NCBI RefSeq assembly: GCF_002078605.1
Contig: NZ_MSJR01000005.1
Coordinates: 93,922-157,921, forward strand
DNA: 64,000 bases
Source: Salegentibacter sediminis
GTDB taxonomy: Bacteria > Bacteroidota > Bacteroidia > Flavobacteriales > Flavobacteriaceae
Direction: 5' to 3'
The notes under the pieces were generated by a model that was not told the origin of the DNA, made no database searches, and was given only the letters and a program-made list of their open reading frames with translations. Below are positions 18,942 to 29,681 of the stretch, piece after piece. Position numbers and translations under genes: made by a program. Numbering within the stretch: position 1 is the stretch's first letter; every line of letters begins with the position of its first letter.

Positions 18942-18991
18942 AATACGAATTCCCCTGCTTACGGCATAGGTTTTATACAGAGTTTAACGTT

Positions 18992-19714
18992 CTAAGCATT
19001 GTAATACCGGCTTTGCCAGATAGCCGAATTAAAATTTTTACCGAATTTGACTCCGTAGAAAATAGAGAGCCCTGCGATCCATTTAAAGACAAAAAAGAAA
19101 ATTATAAAAAACTGGGTGGTGGTTTGCTTAGGGGAGAACAATCCATCTGGTACCATTAGAGCGAGGAGAAAACTACAGACCAATAGGCTTAAAACAAAAT
19201 TTTCCATACACTTAAATGGCCACATAAGGAGTTTTCGCAAGGGGTGAAGGTCGGTGCCCCATTTATGGATTAGGTAGAAATAATTATTCCCCATAGGAGC
19301 GAAAAGCAAAGGATCGTCGGCATTGTCGAGCTTTAATAGTTTTGATGGAGCAATAATTTTAAATCCTTTCAGGCTGGTGCGATGCTGTTTTTCAAGGTTC
19401 TTTATTTCTGAAATCGCCTCTATGGGAATTTCAGCTTTAAAAAAGCTGGAGTCTAAAAACCTGAGGCGATAGTCTATGCAGATCTTTTCAATATCAGAAA
19501 GATGATATATTCTTCCACTTTCCAGAAGGTCGAAATTAAAAGTATTGATATGATCCCCGCTCCCGTGGCTAAGGGTCTCTTCAATTTGTTGGTCTTTGCG
19601 TAGTTCCTCTTCGAAAATCTCCTTAACCTGATCCAGAATATTTTTCTCTGCAGTTCTTCGGTTTCTTACTTTTTGCAGCTGATTTTCAATATTTGTACGT
19701 GGTAATTTCAACAT
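18992..19714 (-). CDS. Hypothetical protein with two C-terminal TM segments
   Basis: 240-aa ORF; soluble N-terminal region then two hydrophobic segments; no family recognised. Confidence 0.6.
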   Translation of the reverse strand: MLKLPRTNIENQLQKVRNRRTAEKNILDQVKEIFEEELRKDQQIEETLSHGSGDHINTFNFDLLESGRIYHLSDIEKICIDYRLRFLDSSFFKAEIPIEAISEIKNLEKQHRTSLKGFKIIAPSKLLKLDNADDPLLFAPMGNNYFYLIHKWGTDLHPLRKLLMWPFKCMENFVLSLLVCSFLLALMVPDGLFSPKQTTTQFFIIFFFVFKWIAGLSIFYGVKFGKNFNSAIWQSRYYNA

Positions 19715-19884
19715 CTTCTCTTCCTCTTTAGAATAAATCTAAAAATAAATAATTTGTAGAAAACAATCGATAATTAAAAGTTAAAGCAGAAATCGCCCTG
19801 TTAAATTATATTAAAAGAGCTGGAAATCCTTTTGGGATTAAGGCTTTCAGGCTATATTGAATTTATATAAAAAAGAAAAATTCT

Positions 19885-20463
19885 ATGAAAAAATTACAGA
19901 TCACTATGCTTGGTTTAGTCTCCGTCCTAATGCTGGCCGCTTGTGGTGCGGGGCGTAAACTCACAGATGAAGCAAAAGCTTTAAGAAATTATAATTCCTA
20001 TGCCTTTTTGCCTAATAATGATACTATTATGAGCCGGGCTTATGATAATAAAAGGGTAAATGAGGCCATAGTTTCTACTATTAATGCGAACATGAAGGAT
20101 GAGGCTTATATTCTTGATACGCGTCAACCTGATGTGCTAATCTATGTGCATACAATGTTTGATGAAAAGGCCGATGTGAATGCTAATCCCGTGTATACCA
20201 ATTACAGCTATTACCGTCCGGGCCTTTATATTGGGCCTTATGTTGAAGATTATGTATATCAGGATTATTATACCATTCAACGTTTAAGCGGAAATAGTAT
20301 AAAGCAATTGCCATACCGGGAGCGAAGTATCGTGATAGATTTTATAAACCGAAGAAGTAAGGAGATCATTTGGCGGGCTACTTCTGATGCTGAAATAGGA
20401 ACACGCCGTATGGATAGGGATATAAGAAATTATGTAGATGAAATTTTCAAAAACTTTCCCTGA
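19885..20463 (+). CDS. DUF4136-like lipoprotein
   Basis: Lipobox MLAACGAG; NSYAFLPNNDT...VNEAIVSTINANMKDEAYILDTRQPDVLIYVH...GSIVIDFINRRSKEIIWRATSDAEIG pattern. Confidence 0.7.
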   Translation: MKKLQITMLGLVSVLMLAACGAGRKLTDEAKALRNYNSYAFLPNNDTIMSRAYDNKRVNEAIVSTINANMKDEAYILDTRQPDVLIYVHTMFDEKADVNANPVYTNYSYYRPGLYIGPYVEDYVYQDYYTIQRLSGNSIKQLPYRERSIVIDFINRRSKEIIWRATSDAEIGTRRMDRDIRNYVDEIFKNFP

Positions 20464-20484
20464 TTCTTAAGCTTAAGAAAAATA

Positions 20485-20523
20485 AAAAAATCCGTGGCTT
20501 TTATTAAAACCACGGATTTTTTT
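20485..20523. terminator. Bidirectional terminator
   Basis: AAAAATCCGTGG...CCACGGATTTTTTT hairpin. Confidence 0.75.
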
Positions 20524-20546
20524 ATGTCATAAAATTATGGAATATC

Positions 20547-22973
20547 TTATCTCAATTCAGCCTTAAGATCGCTTTCAAATCTTTGCTGGAGTTTACTCAT
20601 CATCTTGTCTACCTGTTTGTCGGTTAAGGTTTTGTGCTCGTCCTGGAACAAAAAGCTTACCGCATAACTCTTTTTACCTTCCGGTAGGTTGCTGCCCTGG
20701 TAAACATCAAAGAGGTTAACTTCTTTAAGCATTTTTTTACCGGTTTGTAGCGCGATATTCTCAATCTCTTCGTAAGAAACCGATTCGTCTAACAGAAGCG
20801 CGAAATCACGTCTTACAGCAGGGTATTTTGGGATAGGATCAAATTTCTTTCTTTGTGCCGTAGCCTCCTCAACTATAGCTTCCCAGTTAAAATCAGCAAA
20901 GAGCACTTCCTGTTGAATATCGAAATGCTTCAAAATAGATTTCTTTACGACACCAAATTCCACAAGTTTCGCTTTCTTAGAGCTCATAGTGAGACCTTCA
21001 GAAAACAAATCGCTTTTTGTAGCCGAGGTTTTGCTGCTCTTAACCCCAAGCCGATCCAGGATGGCTATAATGATGCCTTTTAGATAGAAGAAATTACCGT
21101 TAATAGGTGTAATATTCCAGTTCTCTGCCTGCCTCTTTCCGGTTACAGTAAGGGAGAGGTGTTTTGTCTCGTTTCTACCGCTTACAAAACTGTGATAAGT
21201 CTTCCCGAATTCGAACAGTTTCAAGCTGTTTCGCTTTCGGTTAATATTATAGCTGGCGGCCTCAAGTGCTGAAAATAACATGGATTGACGCATAACCGAA
21301 AGGTCCTGGCTAAGCGGGTTGAGCATTTCTACATTATACTCTTCCTTAATCTGTTCACTTAGTTTAGTATATGCCGGCGTGGTTAGTGAATTGGCCATAC
21401 TTTCGTAAAAACCCTGTCCTACCAATTGGTTGGAGATGAGGTTCTGTAATTTGTAGTCTTCAAATTTAGAAGAAATAGCTACAGAGGCATTTAGCTTATC
21501 GCTAAATTTTATATTGTTATACCCATAAACTCTCAGTATCTCTTCAATTACATCGGCCTCGCGCATTACGTCTACCCGATAGGAGGGAATGGTTAGGCCC
21601 ATTCCGGTTTCGGTTACATTATTCACTCTGATTTCAAGACTTGCCAGAATAGATTTTATGGTTTCTTCTTCCAGGTTTTCACCAATGAGTTTATTTACCT
21701 TGTCGAAAGTAAGGAAGACCTGAAAGTCTTCTATTTTTTTGAAATAAAGGTCGTCTATATCACTGGTGACCTCTCCGCCCGCAATTTCTTTTATGAGAAG
21801 TGCAGCTCTTTTTAGCGCATATTCTACGGAATTAATATCAATTCCACGTTCAAACCTAAAAGAAGCATCGGTGTTTAAACCATGTCTTTTTGCTGTTTTT
21901 CTAACGCTAACAGGATTGAAATAAGCACTTTCCAGGAATATTGCGGTGGTGTTTTCTGTTACGCCGCTGGTGATACCGCCAAAAACTCCTGCAATACATA
22001 GTGGTTTTTCGGCGTCACAAATCATAAGATCCTCTTCGTGTAATTCCCGTTCCACTTCATCTAAAGTGATGAATTTGGTACCCGACTTTAAGGTTTTAAC
22101 CTGGATCTGGTTTCCGGCAATTTTTCCCGCGTCAAAAGCATGTAAAGGCTGGCCGAGTTCATGCATGACGTAATTGGTAGCATCTACCACGTTATTTTTT
22201 GGGGTAATCCCAATGGCCTTAAGCCTGTTCTGAAGCCATTTGGGAGAGCTTTCAACCTTAATATCTGAAATGGTCACCCCGCAATACCTTGGTGCCAGGT
22301 TGGAATCTTCCACTTTAATTGGGATCTTCAGGCTGCGACTGTCTACGTGAAAACTGCTGACCGATGGGGTGATAAGTTCCAGGGTTTTACCTTGTTGTTG
22401 ATAGCCGGCTTTCAGGTCGCGGGCTACTCCCCAGTGACTCATCGCATCGGCTCGGTTGGGGGTTAAACCTATTTCAAAAACCTGATCATTTTCAACCTCA
22501 AAAATTTCAGCTACGGGTTTTCCCGGTTCCAGATCATCTTTCATTACCATGATCCCCTGGTGATCCTCACTTAATCCAAGCTCTTTTTCAGAACATATCA
22601 TTCCAAAACTGGCTTCCCCACGTATTTTTCCTTTTTTTATTGGCCAGGCTTCCCCTTTTTCATCATAGAGGGTAGTCCCTATCGTGGCAACCGGCACCTT
22701 CTGTCCGGTGGCAATATTTGGAGCGCCACAAACTATCTGTACCTGCTCTCCATTGCCAAGAGCAACGTTGGTAAGCTTTAATTTATCTGCGTTGGGGTGG
22801 TCTTCACAACTAAGAACGTGTCCCACAACGATTCCCTGTAATCCTCCTTTTACGCTTTGAAATTCCTGAATGCCTTCTACCTCCAGGCCAAGGTCGGTAA
22901 GTAATTCGCCTGTCTCCTCAGGCTTTTCCGGGAGTTTGATAAATTGCTTTAACCAGTTATATGAAATCTTCAT
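20547..22973 (-). CDS. pheT: Phenylalanine--tRNA ligase beta subunit
   Basis: MKISYNWLKQFI, tRNA-binding domain HPNADKLKLTNV, B3/B4 domain, C-terminal anticodon-binding FDX-ACB. Confidence 0.97.
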   Translation of the reverse strand: MKISYNWLKQFIKLPEKPEETGELLTDLGLEVEGIQEFQSVKGGLQGIVVGHVLSCEDHPNADKLKLTNVALGNGEQVQIVCGAPNIATGQKVPVATIGTTLYDEKGEAWPIKKGKIRGEASFGMICSEKELGLSEDHQGIMVMKDDLEPGKPVAEIFEVENDQVFEIGLTPNRADAMSHWGVARDLKAGYQQQGKTLELITPSVSSFHVDSRSLKIPIKVEDSNLAPRYCGVTISDIKVESSPKWLQNRLKAIGITPKNNVVDATNYVMHELGQPLHAFDAGKIAGNQIQVKTLKSGTKFITLDEVERELHEEDLMICDAEKPLCIAGVFGGITSGVTENTTAIFLESAYFNPVSVRKTAKRHGLNTDASFRFERGIDINSVEYALKRAALLIKEIAGGEVTSDIDDLYFKKIEDFQVFLTFDKVNKLIGENLEEETIKSILASLEIRVNNVTETGMGLTIPSYRVDVMREADVIEEILRVYGYNNIKFSDKLNASVAISSKFEDYKLQNLISNQLVGQGFYESMANSLTTPAYTKLSEQIKEEYNVEMLNPLSQDLSVMRQSMLFSALEAASYNINRKRNSLKLFEFGKTYHSFVSGRNETKHLSLTVTGKRQAENWNITPINGNFFYLKGIIIAILDRLGVKSSKTSATKSDLFSEGLTMSSKKAKLVEFGVVKKSILKHFDIQQEVLFADFNWEAIVEEATAQRKKFDPIPKYPAVRRDFALLLDESVSYEEIENIALQTGKKMLKEVNLFDVYQGSNLPEGKKSYAVSFLFQDEHKTLTDKQVDKMMSKLQQRFESDLKAELR

Positions 22974-23058
22974 CGAATTGTTTTTTCAGGCAGCAAAGAT
23001 AGTATTACGAACGGTTTTGGCATAATTTGAAATTTTAATTTTCATCTAATTACAAATT

Positions 23059-23088
23059 AAAAAGAGAAGCGGAAAGCTTCTCTTTTTG
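23059..23088. terminator. Terminator
   Basis: AAAAAGAGAAGC-GGAAA-GCTTCTCTTTTT hairpin. Confidence 0.75.
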
Positions 23089-23110
23089 GAATCGGGTTAA
23101 AATACCTGGA

Positions 23111-24028
23111 TTAGGTTTTTCTTTTAAATCTCATTTGGTTCACTAGCTCCCATTCATTATCAGTTTCATTTTGAAGATATACATTCCATTCAATGTTATC
23201 ATTTCCATTACGGGTTATTTCGTGCCTTGCCAATTTTTTTTCATTGTCCTGGTGATATTCCTCCATCATTTCGAATCGGTTTTCTCCAAGATCTTTAATA
23301 TCCAAATTGGAGATTTCTATTCCGGAGGGATTGCTGGCGTTAATATAAGCCATCTCGTACCTTTCTTCTAAGGCATCGTAGGCGATTAATCGCTCGCAGC
23401 AGGGATTGTTTTGTGCGTTGGTGTGCTTGACTCGCAAAACAGCGTCACCTGGCAGATAGGTGATGCTCTGGGTGCTGCTCGGAACATCTATAGCATTCCC
23501 TTCGCGATAACCGGTTTGTTCCATAATCCATTCCCCGGCTAGGAAATCGAGTTTACGGTGTTTGTTTTCCAGTTTTGAGAGTTTAGCCTTGGAGCCGGCA
23601 AGAATTCGGGTTTTTTCGTCTTCGTTGGAACTGTTTTGAGCTATCTCGATAGATTTTTTCAAGTACTCTTTAGCCATTTCAGGTTCTCCTTTTTCGATGA
23701 GGTAATCGGCGTAGGAGTCGTTGGGGTTTGCTGCCTCAGGATACTCTTTCATATTGTATTTAAAAACTTTTTCTGCAGCCGCCATATCATTTTCTTCCAT
23801 AAGTTTATAGCCTATGGCATTCAATTCCCATTCATCCCAATTGTATTTCTCCTTTTTCTCTTTTTTTAGCTTTTCATAATGGGTCAGAGCAGCGTCTATG
23901 CCATTTTCTTTATACTGTTCATAGACAGTTTCTCCAATAGAGTTTTTCTCCTTTTCTTCCTGCGCGATTGCACTAGTAACCAGACTCATAAAAAAGATCC
24001 CGGTTAACATCAATAATCTTGTCTTCAT
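23111..24028 (-). CDS. Secreted TPR-containing hypothetical protein with DUF1579-like C-terminus
   Basis: Signal peptide, TPR-like AAEKVFKYNMKEYPEAANPNDSYADYLIEKGEPEMAKEYLKKSIEIA; C-terminal LDFLAGEWIMEQTGYREGNAI. Confidence 0.65.
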   Translation of the reverse strand: MKTRLLMLTGIFFMSLVTSAIAQEEKEKNSIGETVYEQYKENGIDAALTHYEKLKKEKKEKYNWDEWELNAIGYKLMEENDMAAAEKVFKYNMKEYPEAANPNDSYADYLIEKGEPEMAKEYLKKSIEIAQNSSNEDEKTRILAGSKAKLSKLENKHRKLDFLAGEWIMEQTGYREGNAIDVPSSTQSITYLPGDAVLRVKHTNAQNNPCCERLIAYDALEERYEMAYINASNPSGIEISNLDIKDLGENRFEMMEEYHQDNEKKLARHEITRNGNDNIEWNVYLQNETDNEWELVNQMRFKRKT

Positions 24029-24349
24029 AACTCATAGATTTAATAGTTAACCTCATAAATTTACGAATTATCTCAGCTTTTAGCACCTGGGTATGAGGCT
24101 CCGAATAATGTTTACCGGGATGAAAACCCTCGAATTATACACTGCTGATTAGTTTGCGGAATCTTTATTTAAAGGGTTTTGGAAGAAATTGACTTAAATT
24201 TTTGGAAGTAATAAAGAGGGGATAATTTAGGTTAAAAATACAGGAAAGCCCGTAGGTACTTTTAGGACTTTTGAAAGTTTGGTAGAGTATGGTCTTTCTT
24301 TCCTGTCATAGTTTTTTATTTTGAAAAAGGAAACCGTGGATAGAATAGC

Positions 24350-26449
24350 CTAACTGATATAATTCCAGATTGTTTTCTTTTTTGAAATTTGAGCGAAAGT
24401 GTGGTGCAGGATCCTGTTTTTTTCTAATTGAAGATTGGGGTCTTCTTTTAAGATTTTAGTTGCGAGATGTCTGGCTGCTTTTAAGATATCGTTGTCTTTT
24501 ACGATATCGGCAATTTGTAGATTTAGCACTCCGCTTTGTTGAGTTCCCATGAGGTCTCCGGGACCACGGAGTTTTAGATCCACCTCTGCGATCTCGAAAC
24601 CGTCGTTAGTGCCCGTCATGGTTTGCAAGCGTGTTTTGCTGTCTTCCGATAGTTTGTGGCCGGTCATAAGAATGCAAAAGCTCTGTTCGGCCCCACGACC
24701 CACCCTGCCCCGAAGCTGGTGTAGCTGGGATAGGCCAAATCGTTCGGCGCTTTCAATAATCATTAAACTGGCATTGGGAACGTTAACGCCAACCTCAATT
24801 ACGGTGGTGGCTACCATAATTTGGGTTTCTCCTCGAACAAAACGATCCATCTCATAATCCTTTGCCTCTGCTTTCATTTGGCCATGAACTATGGAAATTT
24901 GAAATTCAGGAAACTCCCTGGCAATACTTTCGTAGCCGTCCATCAGGTCTTTGTAATCCATAGTTTCTGATTCCTGTATTAACGGATAGACGATGTATAC
25001 CTGTCTGCCTTTTTTGATTTCTTCCCTTATAAAAGCAAATACTTTTAGTCGATTGGCATCATACCGATGCACGGTTTTTATCGATTTCCTTCCCGGAGGT
25101 AGTTCATCGATAACCGAGATATCCAGGTCGCCATAAAGACTCATCGCTAAAGTTCGTGGAATTGGGGTAGCAGTCATCACAAGGATGTGAGGAGGGAGGT
25201 CGTTTTTCTTCCATAATCTCGCCCTTTGGGCCACCCCAAACCGATGTTGTTCATCAATAACTGCCAGCCCTAAATTCTTAAATTGCACCTTGTCTTCCAG
25301 TAAAGCGTGAGTACCAATTAGGATGTCTATTTCACCATTTTTCAGTTTTTCGTGAATCTCTCTTCTTTTTGAAGTTTTGGTTGAGCCAGTGAGCAGTTCT
25401 ATACTGGTATTTAAGTTCTTACATAAATCAACCAAGCCGTTGTAGTGTTGTACTGACAAAATTTCAGTAGGAGCCATAAGACAAGCCTGGAAACCGTTGT
25501 CAAGTGCTATAAACATTGACATTAGAGCAACAATGGTCTTTCCTGAGCCCACATCCCCTTGCAAAAGCCGATTCATTTGTGCGCCACTGCCTAAATCATT
25601 TCTTATTTCTTTAATTACTCTCTTTTGTGCCCCGGTTAAATCGAAGGGTAAATGTTCATTATAGAAGTTGGTGAAATTATCTCCAACTTTTTCGAAAACA
25701 TATCCCTTAATTTTCTTTTTATGAAGAAGGTTTTTCCTGATGAGTTGAAGCTGTATGTAAAAAAGTTCTTCAAACTTTAAACGGAATTGTGCCTTTGCAA
25801 GCAGTTCCTGACTTTTGGGAAAATGGATATTGAAAAGCGCTTCAGACTTGGAAATCATTTTAAATTCCTGCAAAATTTCTTCTGAAAGACTTTCAAAGAA
25901 TCTTCCTTTAGCTTCCAGAAAAAGTTGCTGCATTATTTTATTGATTACCCTGTTAGAAATACCGGCTTTTGCAAGTTTTTCGGTTGAGGGATAAATGGGC
26001 TGCATCGCGGTACGCAACTGCTTTTTATAATCTTCAACCAGTTCCATTTCCGGGTGAGGCATGCTAAAAGTCCCGTTGAACCAATTGGTTTTTCCGAAGA
26101 TCACATAGGGGGTGTTGAGTTTAAGGTTTTCCTTTATCCATTTTTGGCCTCGAAACCACACCAATTCCATCTTTCCAGTACTGTCTATAAAATCGGCGAC
26201 AAGGCGTTTTCCACGTTTTTGTTCCACGCTTTTTATATGGGTGATCTTACCAACAACCTGCACGTCTGCAGAATTACGCTGCAATTCATTTATTTTATAA
26301 AAACGGGTTTTATCTAAATAGCGGTTCGGGAAAAAGTTGAGCAGATCGCCATAGGTTTGAATGCCCAATTCCGTTTTCAGGACTTTCGCCCGGTTTGGGC
26401 CAACACCTTTGAGATAATCTATGGGAGTTTGAAGCAAATTGGCATTCAT
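24350..26449 (-). CDS. recG: ATP-dependent DNA helicase RecG
   Basis: LKGVGPNRAKVLKTELGIQTYGDLLNFFPNRYLD, RLLQGDVGSGKT, VIDEQHRFGV, MTATPIPRT, QLRGRVGRG. Confidence 0.97.
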   Translation of the reverse strand: MNANLLQTPIDYLKGVGPNRAKVLKTELGIQTYGDLLNFFPNRYLDKTRFYKINELQRNSADVQVVGKITHIKSVEQKRGKRLVADFIDSTGKMELVWFRGQKWIKENLKLNTPYVIFGKTNWFNGTFSMPHPEMELVEDYKKQLRTAMQPIYPSTEKLAKAGISNRVINKIMQQLFLEAKGRFFESLSEEILQEFKMISKSEALFNIHFPKSQELLAKAQFRLKFEELFYIQLQLIRKNLLHKKKIKGYVFEKVGDNFTNFYNEHLPFDLTGAQKRVIKEIRNDLGSGAQMNRLLQGDVGSGKTIVALMSMFIALDNGFQACLMAPTEILSVQHYNGLVDLCKNLNTSIELLTGSTKTSKRREIHEKLKNGEIDILIGTHALLEDKVQFKNLGLAVIDEQHRFGVAQRARLWKKNDLPPHILVMTATPIPRTLAMSLYGDLDISVIDELPPGRKSIKTVHRYDANRLKVFAFIREEIKKGRQVYIVYPLIQESETMDYKDLMDGYESIAREFPEFQISIVHGQMKAEAKDYEMDRFVRGETQIMVATTVIEVGVNVPNASLMIIESAERFGLSQLHQLRGRVGRGAEQSFCILMTGHKLSEDSKTRLQTMTGTNDGFEIAEVDLKLRGPGDLMGTQQSGVLNLQIADIVKDNDILKAARHLATKILKEDPNLQLEKNRILHHTFAQISKKKTIWNYIS

Positions 26450-26557
26450 GGAAACGAAGATATTAAAATCAGGTTTTTTGGCTTCGATTTTCTTAAAAAA
26501 ATATCCCGTTGTTCAAGGGGTAGGTTTTTCGTAATTTGCAAGCCATATAACTTCTGT

Positions 26558-28672
26558 ATGAAATATCTTTTTCTAAGCATTTTACTGCTCAATTTCAGCG
26601 GGGTCTTTTCCCAGGATTATATTTCTTCCCAGCTCAAGAATATCAATTTTGCAAATATTGACGCCAGTATTGCAATTACTCCCGATTCCGGAAAGCTTAA
26701 GGGAAAGGTGGTTTACCGTTTTGATGTTTTAAACCAGGTGGATTCCATCTATCTTGATGCTCAAAATATGAAATTTTCAGAAGTGGTAATTAATGGAGAA
26801 AGCATCCCAACTAATAATACCGGGAATGTTCTTTGGTTAAAAACTAAACTTGAACCTTCTGAGGAAAACGAGATCAGGTTAAAATATTCGGCTAAACCCC
26901 AACAAGCGATGTATTTTATAAACTGGGATGTCCCACAGGAAATCACAGCTTCAAGGCAGGTGTGGACACAAGGTCAGGGAAAGAATTCTTCCCACTGGAT
27001 CCCGGTAATTGATAATTTAAATGAAAAGGCGGTTTACGAGCTCAGTTTTGATTTCAAGAAAGGCTATGAGGTGATTTCTAACGGAGAATTAACTTCGGTA
27101 GCAGTCTTAAATGATTCGGTTTCCCGATGGGATTTTAAAATGCAGAAACCGATGAGCAGCTATTTACTGGCCGTGGCGGCAGGGAAATTTGAAAAAGAAG
27201 AGTTGAAATCGGCCTCCGGAGTCAGCATGGAGTTATACCTGGAAGAAGACGAGGATTCTCTACGGGAACCAAGTTATAGGTACAGCCAGGAGATATTTGA
27301 TTTCCTGGAAGAAGAAATAGGAGTAAAATATCCCTGGCAGAATTACAAACAGGTGCCTGTGCAGGATTTTCTCTATGCGGGAATGGAAAACACAGGGATT
27401 ACCATTTTTTCCAGGGCTTTGCTTACCGATGAGGTGGGTTTTAAGGACCGCAATTATGTAAATGTGAATGCCCATGAACTGGCCCACCAGTGGTTTGGGA
27501 ACCTTGTAACCCAGGAGGAAGAAAAACATCATTGGCTGCATGAAGGTTTTGGGACTTATTATGCGCTGCTTGCCGAAAAGGAAATTTTTGGAGATGATTA
27601 TTATTACTGGAAATTGTATGAATCGGCAGAGAGGTTAAAAGAATTAAGCGACTCGGGTAGGGGAGAAGTATTGATGAGAAAGGGTGGCAGCTCCCTAACT
27701 TATTACCAGAAAGGAGCCTGGGCCTTGCATATCCTGAGGGAAAAAGTGGGAGATGAGGCTTTCAAAACAGCGGTTAAAAATTACCTGGAACTCTATGCCT
27801 ACCAAAATGTGAACACCGATAATTTTATAGCTGAGGTGGAAAGGGCCTCCGGGCAGGATCTTTCTGAGTTTATAGCCAATTGGCTTAAGCAAACAGCCTT
27901 CCAGGGTACAGAAGCGCTAAATTCCCTGAAAAAATCTGAATTTATACGGAATTATCTCGATATAGCTGCTTTAAGGGAAAGTACATTGGAGCAGAAGGCC
28001 CCTTTTTTAAGAAGTGCGCTTCAGAAGCCTGTAAATGATTATATAGGACAGGAAGTGGTCTTTCAGCTTGCGGGAGAAACTTCCACTGAAGCCTTTCAGC
28101 TTTATAAACTGGCCTTTCAAAGTGAAAACATTTTTGTGCGGCAGGCTATTGCCTTGAGTATGGATGAAATTCCGCCGCAATTAAAACCTGAATATGAGTC
28201 ACTGTTACAGGACGAATCCTGGTTGACCATAGAAGCTGCGCTTACCAATCTTTGGATGCAATTTCCGGAGGAAAATACTAGATACCTCCAGGAAACAAAG
28301 GGTTTGGTAGGCTTTACTGATAAAAATATAAGGATTCTTTGGTTAACCCTTAACCTGGCGACACCCGCTTATGAGCCCGAAAAGCAGCAGAAATATTACA
28401 AAGAGCTTTCCGGTCACACAGCCCCGCACAGGCCATTTGGAGTTAGGAAAAATGCCTTTGGTTATCTCTACCAGATAAACGCTTTTAGCGATAAAAATCT
28501 TAAAAATTTGTTGGAAGCAACACAACACCCTAACAGCCAGTTCAGGAAATTTAGCCGGGAATTGCTTTCAGAATTAATGAAAAATCCTGATTATCGCCTG
28601 CAGTTCCAAATGCTTAAAGAGAATCTACCGGAACGGGAGAGGCTTTATTTGGAAAAAAAATTAGAGAGTTAA
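26558..28672 (+). CDS. M1 family metallopeptidase (aminopeptidase), secreted
   Basis: Signal peptide MKYLFLSILLLNFSGVFSQ (start corrected from 26357 to 26558); GMENTG; HELAHQWFGN...E zinc motif. Confidence 0.93.
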   Translation: MKYLFLSILLLNFSGVFSQDYISSQLKNINFANIDASIAITPDSGKLKGKVVYRFDVLNQVDSIYLDAQNMKFSEVVINGESIPTNNTGNVLWLKTKLEPSEENEIRLKYSAKPQQAMYFINWDVPQEITASRQVWTQGQGKNSSHWIPVIDNLNEKAVYELSFDFKKGYEVISNGELTSVAVLNDSVSRWDFKMQKPMSSYLLAVAAGKFEKEELKSASGVSMELYLEEDEDSLREPSYRYSQEIFDFLEEEIGVKYPWQNYKQVPVQDFLYAGMENTGITIFSRALLTDEVGFKDRNYVNVNAHELAHQWFGNLVTQEEEKHHWLHEGFGTYYALLAEKEIFGDDYYYWKLYESAERLKELSDSGRGEVLMRKGGSSLTYYQKGAWALHILREKVGDEAFKTAVKNYLELYAYQNVNTDNFIAEVERASGQDLSEFIANWLKQTAFQGTEALNSLKKSEFIRNYLDIAALRESTLEQKAPFLRSALQKPVNDYIGQEVVFQLAGETSTEAFQLYKLAFQSENIFVRQAIALSMDEIPPQLKPEYESLLQDESWLTIEAALTNLWMQFPEENTRYLQETKGLVGFTDKNIRILWLTLNLATPAYEPEKQQKYYKELSGHTAPHRPFGVRKNAFGYLYQINAFSDKNLKNLLEATQHPNSQFRKFSRELLSELMKNPDYRLQFQMLKENLPERERLYLEKKLES

Positions 28673-28757
28673 AGGCTGAACTTATATCTTCGTTTTAAAT
28701 CAATCACTTATTTTGGTAAGATATAATTGATGCCAGAATATAAAAAGAAAACAGGTA

Positions 28758-29681
28758 ATGCGAGCATTGGTAATATCTGGAGGTGGGAGTAAAGGTGCTT
28801 TTGCCGGAGGGGTGGCCCAATATTTAATTCAGGAAGAAGGAAGAAAATATGATATGTTCCTGGGAACTTCTACTGGGAGTTTGCTTATCCCGCATCTTGC
28901 TGCGGGAAATATTGAAAAGGTATATGATATTTATACCAATGTAAACCAGCACAAAATCTTCAGTGTTAATCCCTTTATTGTCAAGAAAAAAGAAGGCCGT
29001 GAGTATGTAACCATTAATTACCTGAATACTTTCTGGCAATTTATTCGCAAGAAAAGAACCTTTGGGGAAAGCCAGAATTTAAGAAAGCACATAAAACGTA
29101 ATTTTTCACCCGAAGAATTTGAATTGTTGCAGACTTCGGTAAAAGATGTAGTGGTTACTGTTTCTAACCTTTCCAGAAACCGGGTAGAGTATAAGTCTAT
29201 TCATGATTTTTCTTATGAAGATTTTTGTGACTGGATTTGGATAAGCTGTAATTACATTCCGTTTATGAGCCTTGCCCAAAAAGACGGTTTTGAGTATGCC
29301 GATGGTGGCCTGGGTTGCGTTATCCCAATTAGGGAAGCTATAAAACGCGGTGCAAAAGAAGTGGATGCCATTATTCTTGAGGCCGAAAATATGGAATACA
29401 ATAAAGTGCTGGGGAAAAATCCATTTTCGTTGATGATTAATCTGTTTGGATTTTTACAAGACCAGGTAGAATATCATGACATCGTGGAAGGTAAGCTCGC
29501 TGCCCTGAATAAAAAGGTGAAGCTCAATACTTACTACACCCCCACCAAACTCACCGAAAATTCATTGGTTTTCAATAAACACTTAATGGCTGAGTGGTGG
29601 CAACAGGGTTTTGATCACGCCCGGGAAAGGCATATGCAATACCTGGAACAACGTAAGAAAAACTTCTTCGGATTCTTTTAA
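28758..29681 (+). CDS. Patatin-like phospholipase family protein
   Basis: GGGSKGAFAGGV oxyanion hole, GTSTGSL nucleophile, DGGLG catalytic Asp. Confidence 0.93.
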   Translation: MRALVISGGGSKGAFAGGVAQYLIQEEGRKYDMFLGTSTGSLLIPHLAAGNIEKVYDIYTNVNQHKIFSVNPFIVKKKEGREYVTINYLNTFWQFIRKKRTFGESQNLRKHIKRNFSPEEFELLQTSVKDVVVTVSNLSRNRVEYKSIHDFSYEDFCDWIWISCNYIPFMSLAQKDGFEYADGGLGCVIPIREAIKRGAKEVDAIILEAENMEYNKVLGKNPFSLMINLFGFLQDQVEYHDIVEGKLAALNKKVKLNTYYTPTKLTENSLVFNKHLMAEWWQQGFDHARERHMQYLEQRKKNFFGFF

